Shown piece by piece: positions 25,311 to 34,700 of a stretch of DNA of 64,000 nucleotides. The translations under genes were made by a program, and so were the position numbers. Numbering within the stretch: the first letter of the stretch is position 1; each line of letters begins with the position of its first letter. Under the pieces are notes generated by a model. That model saw only the letters and a program-made list of their open reading frames with translations. It was not told the origin of the DNA and ran no database searches. This stretch comes from Catenulispora sp. GP43 (lineage in GTDB: Bacteria; Actinomycetota; Actinomycetes; Streptomycetales; Catenulisporaceae), in assembly GCF_041260665.1 (NCBI RefSeq), contig NZ_JBGCCT010000007.1, positions 62,001 through 126,000 on the forward strand. Reading direction: 5' to 3'.

Positions 25311-26687
25311 GTGACTGACACTGCGGTGGGCGGGCTGTGGTTCGCGTTCTATTGGCGGTGCTCGACCGAGGACCATCAGGACCCCGTCACATCACGGGCC
25401 TGGCAGCTGGGCCAGGCATTGGCCACCGTCGGCGGCGAGGGCCGGATCGTGGTCGAGTTCTCCGACGTGGGCAAGAGCCGTTCGATGTCGCCGCTGCTGC
25501 GCCCGGGGTCGGCGGCGCTGCTGGCGGCGCTGGCCGACCCGAATCGCGGCTTCGACGCCGTGGTGATCGGGTCGAACGAGCGGGCGTTCTCGGGCAACCA
25601 GTATTCCCTGGTCGCCCCGTTGTTGGCGTCGCACGGGGTGCAGTTGTGGATGCCGGAGCTCGGGGGCCGGGTCGATCCGTCGATCGATACCGTCGAGGAG
25701 CTGATGGACCTGCTGGGGATCCTGGCGCGTCGTGAAGTTCTGCGAGCGCGGGCCCGGGTCACCAACGCCATGACCGTCCAGGTTCGCGATCAGGGCCGCT
25801 ATGAAGGCGGCCGGGTGCCGTACGGCTACCTGCTGGTCGATGCCGGCCCGCACCCCAACCGGCGGGAGGCCCGGCGTGGCGTGCGGCTGCACACTTTCGG
25901 CGTCGATGCGACCACGGCCCCCACCATCGAATGGGTCTTCGCGATGCGGTTGGAGGAGTTCAGCATCGCCAGGATCACCCGGGCCCTGAACGACGCCCAG
26001 ATCCCGTGCCCGTCGGCGGCCGACCCGGACAGTAACCCGCACCGCAGCGGCGCCGCGTGGACCCTGGGCACGGTCCGGGAGATCCTTCAGAACCCCGTCT
26101 ACACCGGCCGCATGGTCTGGAATCGCAGCCGGACCGATCGCGACCTGGTCGATCCGGACAACCTCGCGCTCGGGCGCCGTGACGTGCGGCGCCGCAACAC
26201 CCCGGACCAGTGGGTGATCTCCGAACGGCGTACCCACCCGGCCCTGGTCAGCGAGGCCGACTTCGTCGCCGTGCAGGCCCTGCGCGCCAAGCATGCGAAA
26301 GCGAAGCACGACTACCGGCTTAAAGGGCTGCTGCGCTGCGCGAGCTGCGATCGCGCCTTCGAAGGACACTGGGTCAATCATGTGCCCGGCTACCGTTGCC
26401 GCCACGGCCACAGCAGCGCCAAAGACCCCGGAACGCGGCCGGCGGCAGCAACCTATCTGCGCGAGGACCGGGTCCTTTCCAAGCTGCCGCTGCTGCTCCA
26501 CAGACTTACCGCCGCCGAACCGGCTGCGGTCATCACCGGCGCGACTGCCAGCGCCGCCCGCCCTGTCCCGCCAAGCCCCGAGGAGGTGATCGACCACCTG
26601 CGCGAACACGCCCTCGTGCTCCGCTACGACCCCAGAACTCGGACGCTGGAGACCGGCAGCGAGCACCCGGTGCGCATCACCATCTGA
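25311..26687 (+). CDS. Large serine recombinase 2
   Basis: A 458-residue recombinase closely related to the one at 14582. The resolvase domain starts FAFYWRCSTEDHQDPVTSR with the catalytic Ser in CST. The recombinase domain follows (GRVPYGYLLVDAGPHPN, ARITRALNDAQIPCPS, REILQNPVYTGRMVWNR), then a short zinc-ribbon-like part (LLRCASCDRAFEG ... YRCRHGH). GTG 25311 is the start. It points at the tRNA-Leu gene about 200 bases away and is the candidate integrase for the segment 16046-26884. Serine recombinases rarely use tRNA genes as targets, so this link needs testing. Confidence 0.85.
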   Translation: MTDTAVGGLWFAFYWRCSTEDHQDPVTSRAWQLGQALATVGGEGRIVVEFSDVGKSRSMSPLLRPGSAALLAALADPNRGFDAVVIGSNERAFSGNQYSLVAPLLASHGVQLWMPELGGRVDPSIDTVEELMDLLGILARREVLRARARVTNAMTVQVRDQGRYEGGRVPYGYLLVDAGPHPNRREARRGVRLHTFGVDATTAPTIEWVFAMRLEEFSIARITRALNDAQIPCPSAADPDSNPHRSGAAWTLGTVREILQNPVYTGRMVWNRSRTDRDLVDPDNLALGRRDVRRRNTPDQWVISERRTHPALVSEADFVAVQALRAKHAKAKHDYRLKGLLRCASCDRAFEGHWVNHVPGYRCRHGHSSAKDPGTRPAAATYLREDRVLSKLPLLLHRLTAAEPAAVITGATASAARPVPPSPEEVIDHLREHALVLRYDPRTRTLETGSEHPVRITI

Positions 26688-26840
26688 ACGAACAGCTCAT
26701 CAGAACCGACTGCCGAAAGGAGAAGCCCGGAACACGCGACCCGCCGTCACACGACGGCCGTCGTCAAGGAACGCATTTGTTGGGAGGTGATAGGAGGCAC
26801 GACCAGCGCCCGGGATAAGGCGAGAAGAAGCCTGGGTGCC

Positions 26841-26866
26841 AAAAAGGGCTGCCCGAAAGCAGCCCG
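26841..26866 (-). terminator. Intrinsic terminator of the tRNA-Leu gene
   Basis: On the minus strand GGGCTGC, a six-base loop, GCAGCCC and then TTTTT form a classical terminator 18 bases after the tRNA 3' end. Confidence 0.85.
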
Positions 26867-26881
26867 ATATGGGGTAATTGT

Positions 26882-26900
26882 GTGTCCGAGGGGGGACTTG
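26882..26900 (+). repeat. tRNA-Leu 3' end copy (putative attachment site)
   Basis: This segment of the tRNA gene is repeated at 16046-16063 with one base fewer in the G-run. Together the two copies frame a 10.8-kb segment. Confidence 0.55.
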
Positions 26901-26966
26901 AACCCCCACACCCTTAACGGGCACTAGCACCTCAAGCTAGCGCGTCTGCCATTCCGCCACTCGGAC
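26884..26966 (-). tRNA. tRNA-Leu (anticodon GAG)
   Basis: An 83-base class II tRNA without encoded CCA. The acceptor arms GTCCGAG and CTCGGAC pair; the anticodon arm is CTAGC, loop TTGAGGT, GCTAG, giving anticodon GAG for leucine codons CUC/CUU. A long variable arm (GCCCGTTAAGGGT) and the T-arm GGGGGTTCAAGTCCCCC are present. An intrinsic terminator follows. A partial copy of its 3' end lies 10.8 kb downstream, suggesting past use as an integration site. Confidence 0.95.
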
Positions 26967-27183
26967 GAGTGTCTTGAGCAGATCAGGGGCGTTACCGCCT
27001 TGATCCGCTCGCGTTGGGTCAACCATATCAAAAGTTGGGGGTGCTGTTTCAACACGCTTCATGTGGCGGTGTGTGGGGCGGGTGGGCTCACCCTGACGGG
27101 TGATTGTTCGGACCTTTGGGGCGGGGGTTGGGGGTGTGGGGGCTGGTGCGGGGTTAGCTTCTGGTGGGTGCCGCTTACTTTCT

Positions 27184-30100
27184 GTGCAGGGATGGTGCGT
27201 CATCGGGAGTGTCTGGGAGTCGGAGTGGGGGCCCGCGCGGGCCCGGGAGCGGTTCTTCGCCGGTGAGGGTTTTGGTGAGGGGGTCGCTTGTGGTGGTGTC
27301 GGTGCTGGTGGCGGTGGGTTTGGTGCCGTGGCCGGTGCTGGTGCGGCGTTGTTCGGGGCGTCCCGTGGTGCCGGTGGTGCTGGTCGTGCCGCTGGTCTTG
27401 GTGATGCGGGCGTCTTTTCGGGCACTGGTGGGCCGGTGCGCTCCGGGATTCTTGCTTCGTGGCGGCGGTGCCGGGCCGGTGGGTTGGGTCCGGAGACTGT
27501 GGATTTGCCCTACGCGCCGGATGTCGGGGCTGAGGAGTTGCTGCTCAGGGCCTCGGCGCCGGTGTTGGAGCGGTTGCATGCCATGTTGGTCGACACGCCG
27601 GTGTGCGTGGTGCTGAGTGATGCGGCGGCTCGGATTCTGATGCGGCGTGCTGGGGAGCCGGGGTTGAACCGGCATCTGGATGCTGTGCAGTTGGCTGAGG
27701 GGTTCAGCTATCACGAGACCGATGCCGGGACGAATGGGATCGGGACGGCTTTGGCCGAGGGGCGGCCGGCTGTGGTGCTCGCGGGGGAGCACTTCGCCGA
27801 TCGGTTCCTGGCCTTCGTCTGTGCCGGTGTGCCGATTCGGGATCCGTTCAGCGGCCGGATCCGGGGAGTGGTGGACCTCACGTCGTGGCGGCGGGATGCG
27901 AGTCCGTTGATGGCGGCGTTGGCGGCGGAGGCCGCGGAGAACATCGAGCTGCGGTTGTTGGAGCAGTACTCGGTGAAGGAGCGCGCGTTGTTGGCGCAGG
28001 CGCGGCGGGCCGGCGGGCTCGCGGCGGGCCGGACCGACGCGGCGGCCGGCGACGGCCGGGACAGGAACGACGAGGCCGGCGGCGCGCGGCGGACCCGGGG
28101 CGAGCTGGTTCTCGCCTCCCGGACCCGGCACGGCGTCGGTGCCGACGCCGGCCACGGCGAGCGCCGCGACCGGCACCTCGTACGGGGTAAGGCGGCCGAG
28201 CTGGTCGCGGCGGCCAAACGCGACGCGGTGACCATCCCGTTGCCCGGCGGCCGCCACGCCAAGCTCACGGCCCGCACCGGTCGCACCGCGGCCGGCACGG
28301 AGGTGGTCACGGTGGAAGCGGAGATGACGAGCGGCAGGGCGGTGGCGGGCGGTGGGATGGCGGGTGTGGCAGGTGTAGCGGGTGCGCAAACGGGCGCACC
28401 GGCAAACACGCCAGCGAACACGCCGCCGAGGTTGCCGGCCGCCAGGACGCCCGAGGACGCGGCGAGGCGATTAGAAGATGAGCCGAGGCGGCAGACGAAT
28501 GATGCGGCGCGGAGATTAGAAGACGAGCCGAGGCGATTGGTGGATGCGGCGGGGTCGAGGCGACTAGGGCAACAGCAAGCAGGTCAAAAGCAAGCAGCGC
28601 AGAAGCAAGCCGACCAGCCAGCCGACAGGCAACCGCCCGCCAGCGCGTCAGGCGAGACGCAAGCGGCCCCGGCGACCGCGAACCCGGTGACAGTGCCCCG
28701 GCCCGGAGGATCGCAGGTACCTTCGGCGGAGAGTCTGCCGAGAGCAGAGCGCCTGCCGGGAGCCGAAAGCCCGTCGAAGGCTTCAGCCGATCAAGCCGAC
28801 CCCGCAAGCAAAACCAGCCCCCCAACCCCTCAGCACCCGCACTCCGCCCTCGTCATGGTCGGCGAGCCGACCGTCGGCCGCATCGCGGTCGCCGCGCGCC
28901 AGCGCCTGGCGCTCCTCCTCGACGCCAGTGGCCGCATCGGCACCACGCTGGACATGGAGCTCACCGGCGGGGAGCTGGCCGAGATCGCGTTGCCGGACTT
29001 CGCGCAGCATGTCGCGGTGGATCTGGCGAGCTGGGTTCTGGACGGTGAGGAGTGCCTGCCGCCGGGCAGCGAGGTGAAGTTGCGGCGGGTGGCCGTGCGG
29101 AGCATTCGGCGGGGCAAGGTGCATCGGGTGGCCGGGGCGCACGTCGCCTACAGTGCCGCCACCGCGCAGGCGCGTTGCATGATCGAGCGGCATCCGGTGT
29201 TGGACGCGCAGCTCACCGCTGCGACTGCCGGCAAGCGTTGGGTTGCCGAGGATCCGGATAGTTCTGTGATCGCGGCGCCGATCATCGTGCAGGGCATGGT
29301 TCTGGGTGTCGCCTCCTTCTACCGGCTCGGGAATGCCGACCCCTTTGACGAGGACGACATCCAGCTGGCCGGTGATCTCGCCTCGCGCGCCGCCGTGTGC
29401 CTGGACAACGCGCGGCGGTTCGAGCGGGAGCGGGCCATGGCGCTGGCTCTGCAACGCAGTCTGCTGCCGCGCGCCTTTCCGAACCAGTGCGCGGTGGAGG
29501 TGGCGCACCGCTACCAGCCTGCGCAGGAGGGCGTCGGCGGGGACTGGTACGACGTGATCCCGCTGTCCGGGGGCCGGGTGGCGCTGGTGGTCGGCGACGT
29601 GGTCGGGCACGGCATTCATGCGGCAGCCACGATGGGGCGACTGCGCACTGCCGTCCGCAACTTCTGTGCGCTGGATCTGCCGGCGGAGGATCTGCTCAGC
29701 CAGTTGGACGCGCTGGTGGAGTCGATGGACGCCGACGAGGCCGAGGACCAGCGCGGCGTCGGCATCATCGGCGCGACCTGCTTGTACGTGGTCTACGACC
29801 CGGTGACCGGGATGTGCTCGGTCGCGGCGGCCGGGCATCCCTCGCCGGCGGTGGTGGCCCGGGACGGCTCGGTGGAGTACCTGGAGCTGCCGACCGGTCC
29901 GCCGCTGGGCCTCGGGGGCTCGGCGTACGAGGCGGTCGAGCTGCCGATCGACGAGGGCAGCACCCTGGTCCTGTACACCGACGGCCTGGTGGAGAGCCGG
30001 GAACAGGACATCGGGACCGGACTGGAGCGCCTGCGCGCGGCGCTGGCCGGCCCGGGGCGCGATCCGGAGGAGCTGTGCGCCTCGGCGATCGGCGGCCTGC

Positions 30101-30546
30101 TGCCGGAGCGGCCCTCCGACGACGTCGCGCTGCTGGCCGCGCGGGCCCGCCGCACGCTGCCGGACCGGGTCGCCACCTGGGACGTGCCGACGACGCCGGA
30201 ATCGGTGGCGTTCCTGCGCGCCGAGGTGTCCCGGCAGCTGCGCGCCTGGCGGCTGACCGAGCTGGTCTTCACCACCGAGCTCGTGGTCAGCGAACTGGTG
30301 ACGAACGCCATCCGGCACGCGACCGGCCCGGTCGAGCTGCGCCTGCTGCGCGACAGGGCCCTGATCTGCGAGGTCGCGGACGGCAGCAGCGTCTCCCCGC
30401 GCCTGCGCCGCGCGCAGACCTTCGACGAGGGCGGCCGGGGCCTGTTCCTGGTGGCGCAGTTGTCCCAGCGGTGGGGGACGCGGTACACCGCGCGCGGCAA
30501 GGTGATCTGGTCCGAGCAGCAGCTGCCGGTGAACGGCGATTATTAA
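27184..30546 (+). CDS. GAF - GAF - SpoIIE-type PP2C phosphatase - HATPase regulator
   Basis: About 1120 residues from GTG 27184; the start is uncertain, with GTG 27100 and 27136 as alternatives. Order: an N-terminal GAF-type sensor (about 95-270; ILASWRRCRAGGL, FSYHETDAGTNGIGTALAEG); a low-complexity Arg/Gln/Ala-rich linker (270-555) with repeated RRLEDEPRR; a second GAF (555-745); a SpoIIE/PP2C phosphatase (750-995; GGDWYDVIPL, LVVGDVVGHG, LVLYTDGLVESR, SDDVALL); and an anti-sigma-type HATPase (1000-1120; TELVVSELVTNAIRHATG). Such proteins act in partner-switching control of sigma factors: the phosphatase dephosphorylates an anti-anti-sigma factor and the HATPase part may be a kinase. No STAS partner is adjacent. 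Confidence 0.85.
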   Translation: MQGWCVIGSVWESEWGPARARERFFAGEGFGEGVACGGVGAGGGGFGAVAGAGAALFGASRGAGGAGRAAGLGDAGVFSGTGGPVRSGILASWRRCRAGGLGPETVDLPYAPDVGAEELLLRASAPVLERLHAMLVDTPVCVVLSDAAARILMRRAGEPGLNRHLDAVQLAEGFSYHETDAGTNGIGTALAEGRPAVVLAGEHFADRFLAFVCAGVPIRDPFSGRIRGVVDLTSWRRDASPLMAALAAEAAENIELRLLEQYSVKERALLAQARRAGGLAAGRTDAAAGDGRDRNDEAGGARRTRGELVLASRTRHGVGADAGHGERRDRHLVRGKAAELVAAAKRDAVTIPLPGGRHAKLTARTGRTAAGTEVVTVEAEMTSGRAVAGGGMAGVAGVAGAQTGAPANTPANTPPRLPAARTPEDAARRLEDEPRRQTNDAARRLEDEPRRLVDAAGSRRLGQQQAGQKQAAQKQADQPADRQPPASASGETQAAPATANPVTVPRPGGSQVPSAESLPRAERLPGAESPSKASADQADPASKTSPPTPQHPHSALVMVGEPTVGRIAVAARQRLALLLDASGRIGTTLDMELTGGELAEIALPDFAQHVAVDLASWVLDGEECLPPGSEVKLRRVAVRSIRRGKVHRVAGAHVAYSAATAQARCMIERHPVLDAQLTAATAGKRWVAEDPDSSVIAAPIIVQGMVLGVASFYRLGNADPFDEDDIQLAGDLASRAAVCLDNARRFERERAMALALQRSLLPRAFPNQCAVEVAHRYQPAQEGVGGDWYDVIPLSGGRVALVVGDVVGHGIHAAATMGRLRTAVRNFCALDLPAEDLLSQLDALVESMDADEAEDQRGVGIIGATCLYVVYDPVTGMCSVAAAGHPSPAVVARDGSVEYLELPTGPPLGLGGSAYEAVELPIDEGSTLVLYTDGLVESREQDIGTGLERLRAALAGPGRDPEELCASAIGGLLPERPSDDVALLAARARRTLPDRVATWDVPTTPESVAFLRAEVSRQLRAWRLTELVFTTELVVSELVTNAIRHATGPVELRLLRDRALICEVADGSSVSPRLRRAQTFDEGGRGLFLVAQLSQRWGTRYTARGKVIWSEQQLPVNGDY

Positions 30547-30578
30547 GCAGAGTGCTGATGCGGCCAGGCGGCGAACCG

Positions 30579-31283
30579 TTAAGCAGGGCGCTGATACCTG
30601 TCGGCACTATTGATCAACCCCGCCAACGCCGCGCGGTCCACGACGATCCGTCCTGTCCGCTGCTGGTAGCGCCGTAGAAGCTGCCGCTGCCGGGTTCTGG
30701 CTCCCGGGGCGAATCGACGTCCTGGACAGGGGAATTCCTCGGTCAGTCCGGCCAATAGAGCCGCCCGATCCGCGCCGGCCGTGGCCAGTGTCCAAGAGGC
30801 GCCGGGGTCGAGGCAGACCAGTGCCAGCGCCAAATGCTCAGCGCGGTGCGAGTGCTCTCGCCGGGCCAGTGCCAATCGCAACGAACTCTCGTAGGCCGCC
30901 TGCGCGTCGGCGCCGAGCGGCGGATCCAGCCGGGCCATGCGCCGCCGGGCACGTGCCGCGCCGAGCGGGAACAGCGGCGGACTCCCGACCGGTTGCTCAC
31001 TCGGTGCCAGCGTCTGGGCCAGCTCGATGCCCAGCGGCGCCAGCGCCTCGCGGTCGGCTGCCATGCCGGCGCCGTGCGGTGCGGCGGCGCGTACGGCGTC
31101 GCGGATCGCCGTGGCGGTGGCGTCGTGTCGGGCCAGGACGGATGCGATCGGGCCGTCGGTCCGTGCCGACGCCAGGGCCAGCAGCAAGTGCTCGCTGCCG
31201 ACGCGCGGGTGGCCGAGGCTTCGCGCCTCGGAGAACGCACGGCCGTACACGGCGCGCAGGGACGGGTCATCTCCACGGAACAC
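30579..31283 (-). CDS. Clp N-domain protein without ATPase
   Basis: A 234-residue soluble protein with two Clp-N repeats (residues about 5-85, with RVGSEHLLLALASARTDG, and about 120-200, with HSHRAEHLALALVCLDPGA). In ClpA/ClpC this domain binds substrates and adaptors; here no ATPase domain follows, so it may act as a decoy, adaptor or regulator. ATG 31283. It is transcribed with the small helix-turn-helix gene 7 bases upstream, under the double-palindrome promoter at 31513-31559. Confidence 0.8.
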   Translation of the reverse strand: MFRGDDPSLRAVYGRAFSEARSLGHPRVGSEHLLLALASARTDGPIASVLARHDATATAIRDAVRAAAPHGAGMAADREALAPLGIELAQTLAPSEQPVGSPPLFPLGAARARRRMARLDPPLGADAQAAYESSLRLALARREHSHRAEHLALALVCLDPGASWTLATAGADRAALLAGLTEEFPCPGRRFAPGARTRQRQLLRRYQQRTGRIVVDRAALAGLINSADRYQRPA

Positions 31284-31290
31284 GGGGCAC

Positions 31291-31512
31291 CTAACCCTTC
31301 AAGGACCGGTGGTGCTTGCGGTGGACGGTCTGCTTGGTCACCCCGAGCCGCTCGGCGATGTCCTGCCACGACCACCCGGCCTGCCGGGCGGCGGCGACGC
31401 GGTCGGCCTCCACCTGCTCGGCCAGCCGGCGCAGGCGGGCCACGGCGCGCAGGGCGGCGTCGAGGTCGTCGCCGCGGGTGGCTTGTTCGAGGTCTGCGAC
31501 GGGGTCGGGCAT
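31291..31512 (-). CDS. Small helix-turn-helix protein, probably leaderless
   Basis: A 73-residue protein: a helical N-terminus (MPDPVADLEQATRGDDLDAA) then a helix-turn-helix (RQAGWSWQDIAERLGVTKQT, VHRKHHRSLKG), the type that binds DNA like sigma region 4. A longer frame starts at 31551, but I choose ATG 31512. The promoter boxes (TTGACA 31548-31543, TATGCT 31524-31519) predict transcription starting almost exactly at this ATG, and 31551 would lie upstream of the -10 box. It probably binds the palindromes over its own promoter and co-regulates the Clp-N gene. Confidence 0.75.
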   Translation of the reverse strand: MPDPVADLEQATRGDDLDAALRAVARLRRLAEQVEADRVAAARQAGWSWQDIAERLGVTKQTVHRKHHRSLKG

Positions 31513-31559
31513 GCCGTCAGCATATGCTGACGGCTGGGAGGGTGTCAACATATGCTGAC
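31513..31559 (-). promoter_or_regulatory. Promoter with two palindromic operators
   Basis: Palindrome 1 (31513-31534) is a perfect 22-base inverted repeat centred on CATATG. Palindrome 2 (GTCAACATATGCTGAC, 31544-31559) is the same sequence with one mismatch, 28 bases away. On the minus strand TTGACA lies in palindrome 2 and TATGCT, 18 bases on, lies in palindrome 1. A dimeric repressor bound here would cover both boxes. Confidence 0.75.
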
Positions 31560-31753
31560 GGCGCCGAGCTGGACCGCGTCAGGCTCCGGCGGCCACAGCC
31601 GCCGAACACCGTCGTCCATGTCAGGGTTCGGACTCACGCGCATTGACAGCACCTCGTCACGGGTGTTTCATCCGGGTTACCGCCCTGTTTGTTGATGCCG
31701 ATAACAAAACCTCCTGCACAGCTGCCCCGTTCTCGCATGCCCTGGGAGGCACC

Positions 31754-34700
31754 ATGTCCAGTACGGCAAGACCCCGGCCCGGCCGCATCCGTGTGGCGAT
31801 ATCACTGGCCGCGTTGTCCGCGTCCGTGATCGCGACCTACTCGGCCACGTCAGGGGCGCAGGCCGCCCCGGCGGCGTCGGCGGCGTCCACCGCGTGTTCG
31901 TGGGTGGGCTCCAGTGCGCCGATCCCGCAACGCGTGAGTCAGTTGCTGTCGCACATGACGTTGGATCAGAAGGTCCAGCTGATGACCGGATCCAACGGTT
32001 CGAGTTACGTCGGGTTCACACCGGCCATCGGCGCGCTGTGCATTCCGGCGATGAACCTGGAGGACGGTCCGGCCGGTGTCGCCGACGGCATGAACAACGT
32101 CACCCAGCTGCCCGCGCCGGTCGACGTCGCGGCGACCTTCGACACCTCCGCCGAGCAGAGCTTCGGGCAGGTGATCGGCGGTGAGGAGGCGGCCAAGGGC
32201 GCCACGGTCGATCTGGGGCCGACCATCAACATCGTGCGCGACCCGCGCTGGGGCCGGGCCTTCGAGTCGGTCGGCGAGGACCCGTACCTCAACGGGCAGA
32301 TGGGCGCCGCCGACATCCGGGGTGTGCAGTCGACCGGGACGATGGCGCAGGTCAAGCACCTGGCCGCGTACAACCAGGAGACCAACCGCAACACCCCGTC
32401 GGACGACGTGATCGCCAGTGACCAGACGCTGCAGGAGATCTACGAGCCCGCGTTCCAGACCTCGGTCCAGAAGGGCGCCGCGTCGTCGGTGATGTGCTCC
32501 TACAGCACCATCAACGGCACCTACGCGTGTCAGAACCCGACGATCCTGAACACCGTGCTGCGCCAGGAGTTCGGCTTCAACGGCTTCGTCACCTCCGACT
32601 GGGGCGCCACGCACGCCGGCGCGGCTTCGGTCAATGCGGGGCTGGACCAGGACATGCCGGGGGACAGCACCTACTTCGGCAGCGCCCTGATATCGGCCGT
32701 GAACTCCGGCCAGGTCTCCCAGGCGGCGATCAACACCTCGGTCACCCGGATCCTCACCCAGGACTTCGCCTTCGGGCTGTTCGACAAGCCGCCGACGGGC
32801 TCGCCGGCCGCCACCGCGACCGGCGCCGCCGACCAGGCGACCGGGGAGCACCTGGCGGAGCAGGGCACGGTGCTGTTGAAGAACTCTGGCAACGTGCTGC
32901 CGTTCGGGTCCGCCGACACCTCGATCGCCGTCATCGGCGCGGACGCCTCGACCAGCGTGCAGTCCGCCGGCGGCGGCAGCGCCTCGGTGAACTCCAGCGG
33001 CACGGTCACGCCGTTGCAGGGGATCACCAGCGCGGCCCCGGCCGGGACCACGGTGGCCTACGACAGCGGGTCCTCGTCCAGCTCGGCGGCGGCGCTCGCG
33101 GCGAAGTCCAGCGTCGCGGTGGTCTTCGTCAGCACCTCCGAGTCCGAGGGCAGCGACCTGTCGGGCATCGACCTGTCCAGCGCGAACAACGCGCTGATCT
33201 CCGCGGTGGCCGACGCGAACCCGAACACGATCGTGGTCCTGAACACCGGATCGGCGGTCACCATGCCCTGGCTGTCCTCGGTCAAGGGCGTGCTCGAGGC
33301 CTGGTACCCGGGCCAGAGCGACGGCACCGCGATCGCGAACATCCTGTACGGCACCACCAACCCCTCCGGCCACCTCCCGGTGACGTTCCCGACCTCGCTG
33401 TCCCAGGTCCCGGCGAGCACCAGCGCGCAGTGGCCCGGCGTCAACGGCCAGGTGCAGTACTCCGAGGGTGTGGACGTCGGCTACCGCTGGTACGACGCCA
33501 AGGGTCTGACGCCGTTGTTCCCGTTCGGATACGGCCTGTCCTACACCAGCTTCTCCTACTCGAATCTGCGCATCAGCTCCCTGCCGCTGGGCGGCGCGGC
33601 CACCGTGACCGCGACGGTGACCAACACCGGCTCCCGGGCCGGCGCCGACGTCGCACAGCTGTACGTGAGCGACCCGGCCGCCTCCGGCCAGCCGCCGCGG
33701 CAGCTGGAGGGCTTCGCGCGGGTGAACCTGCAGCCCGGCCAGAGCCAGACCGTCTCCTTCCCGCTGACTGAGCAGAACCTGCGGTACTGGAACACGAGCA
33801 CTGACAACTGGGCCACCAGCACCGGCACCTACGGCATCTCCGTCGGCGACGCGGACTCTGCCAGTGCCCTGACACTGTCCGGCACCCTGGCGGTCGCCGC
33901 GAACCAGCTCGGCCAGCCGGTGAGCGTCACCAGCCCGGGCCCGCAGGAGGGCGTGGCCGGCACCGCCGTCTCGGCGCAGGTCACGGCCACCGACAGCACC
34001 GCCGGCCAGACGCCGTCGTTCACCGCGACCGGCCTGCCGGCCGGCGTGTCGATCTCGGCCTCCGGGCAGATCACCGGCACCCCGACGACCGCCGGCACGA
34101 CCACCGTCGACGTGACTGCGACCGACGCCAACGGGGCGCAGGCCACGACCAGCTTCGTGTGGACCGTCGCCGCCGCCTCGGCCGGCGTCCCGACCACGCC
34201 GCTGGTGGGGTATCAGGGCCTGTGCTTGGACGTGGCGGCGGCGAACAACGCCGACGGCACCGCCGTCCAGGTCTACACCTGCAACGGCACCAACTCGCAG
34301 CAGTGGACCGAGGAGGCCGACGGCACCGTCCACTCGCTGGGCAAGTGCCTGGACATCGCCTCCGGCGGCACCGCGAACGGCACGGCCGTGGACCTGTACA
34401 CCTGCAACGGAACCGGCGCGCAGCAGTGGCAGCCGCAGTCCGACGGGACGTTGCGCAACCCGGCCTCCGGGCGCTGCCTGGACGACACCGGCTCCGGCGG
34501 GTCCGGAACGAAGGTGGAGATCTACGACTGCTCGGGCGCGGCCAACCAGGTGTGGAAGTCGCCCGCGGGATCGTCTTCGAGCACTGGCACGGGCCAGATC
34601 ACCGGCTACCAGGGCCTGTGCGTGGACGTGCGCAGCGCCAACAGCGCCGACGGGACGCCGGTGCAGGTCTACACCTGCAACGGGACCAACGCGCAGCAGT

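Noticed and set aside
30544..30595. Short duplicate TTAAGCAG...GCTGAT between convergent genes
   Set aside because: Two similar copies of about 16 bases flank the ends of the phosphatase and Clp-N genes, but they are imperfect and show no link to a mobile element.
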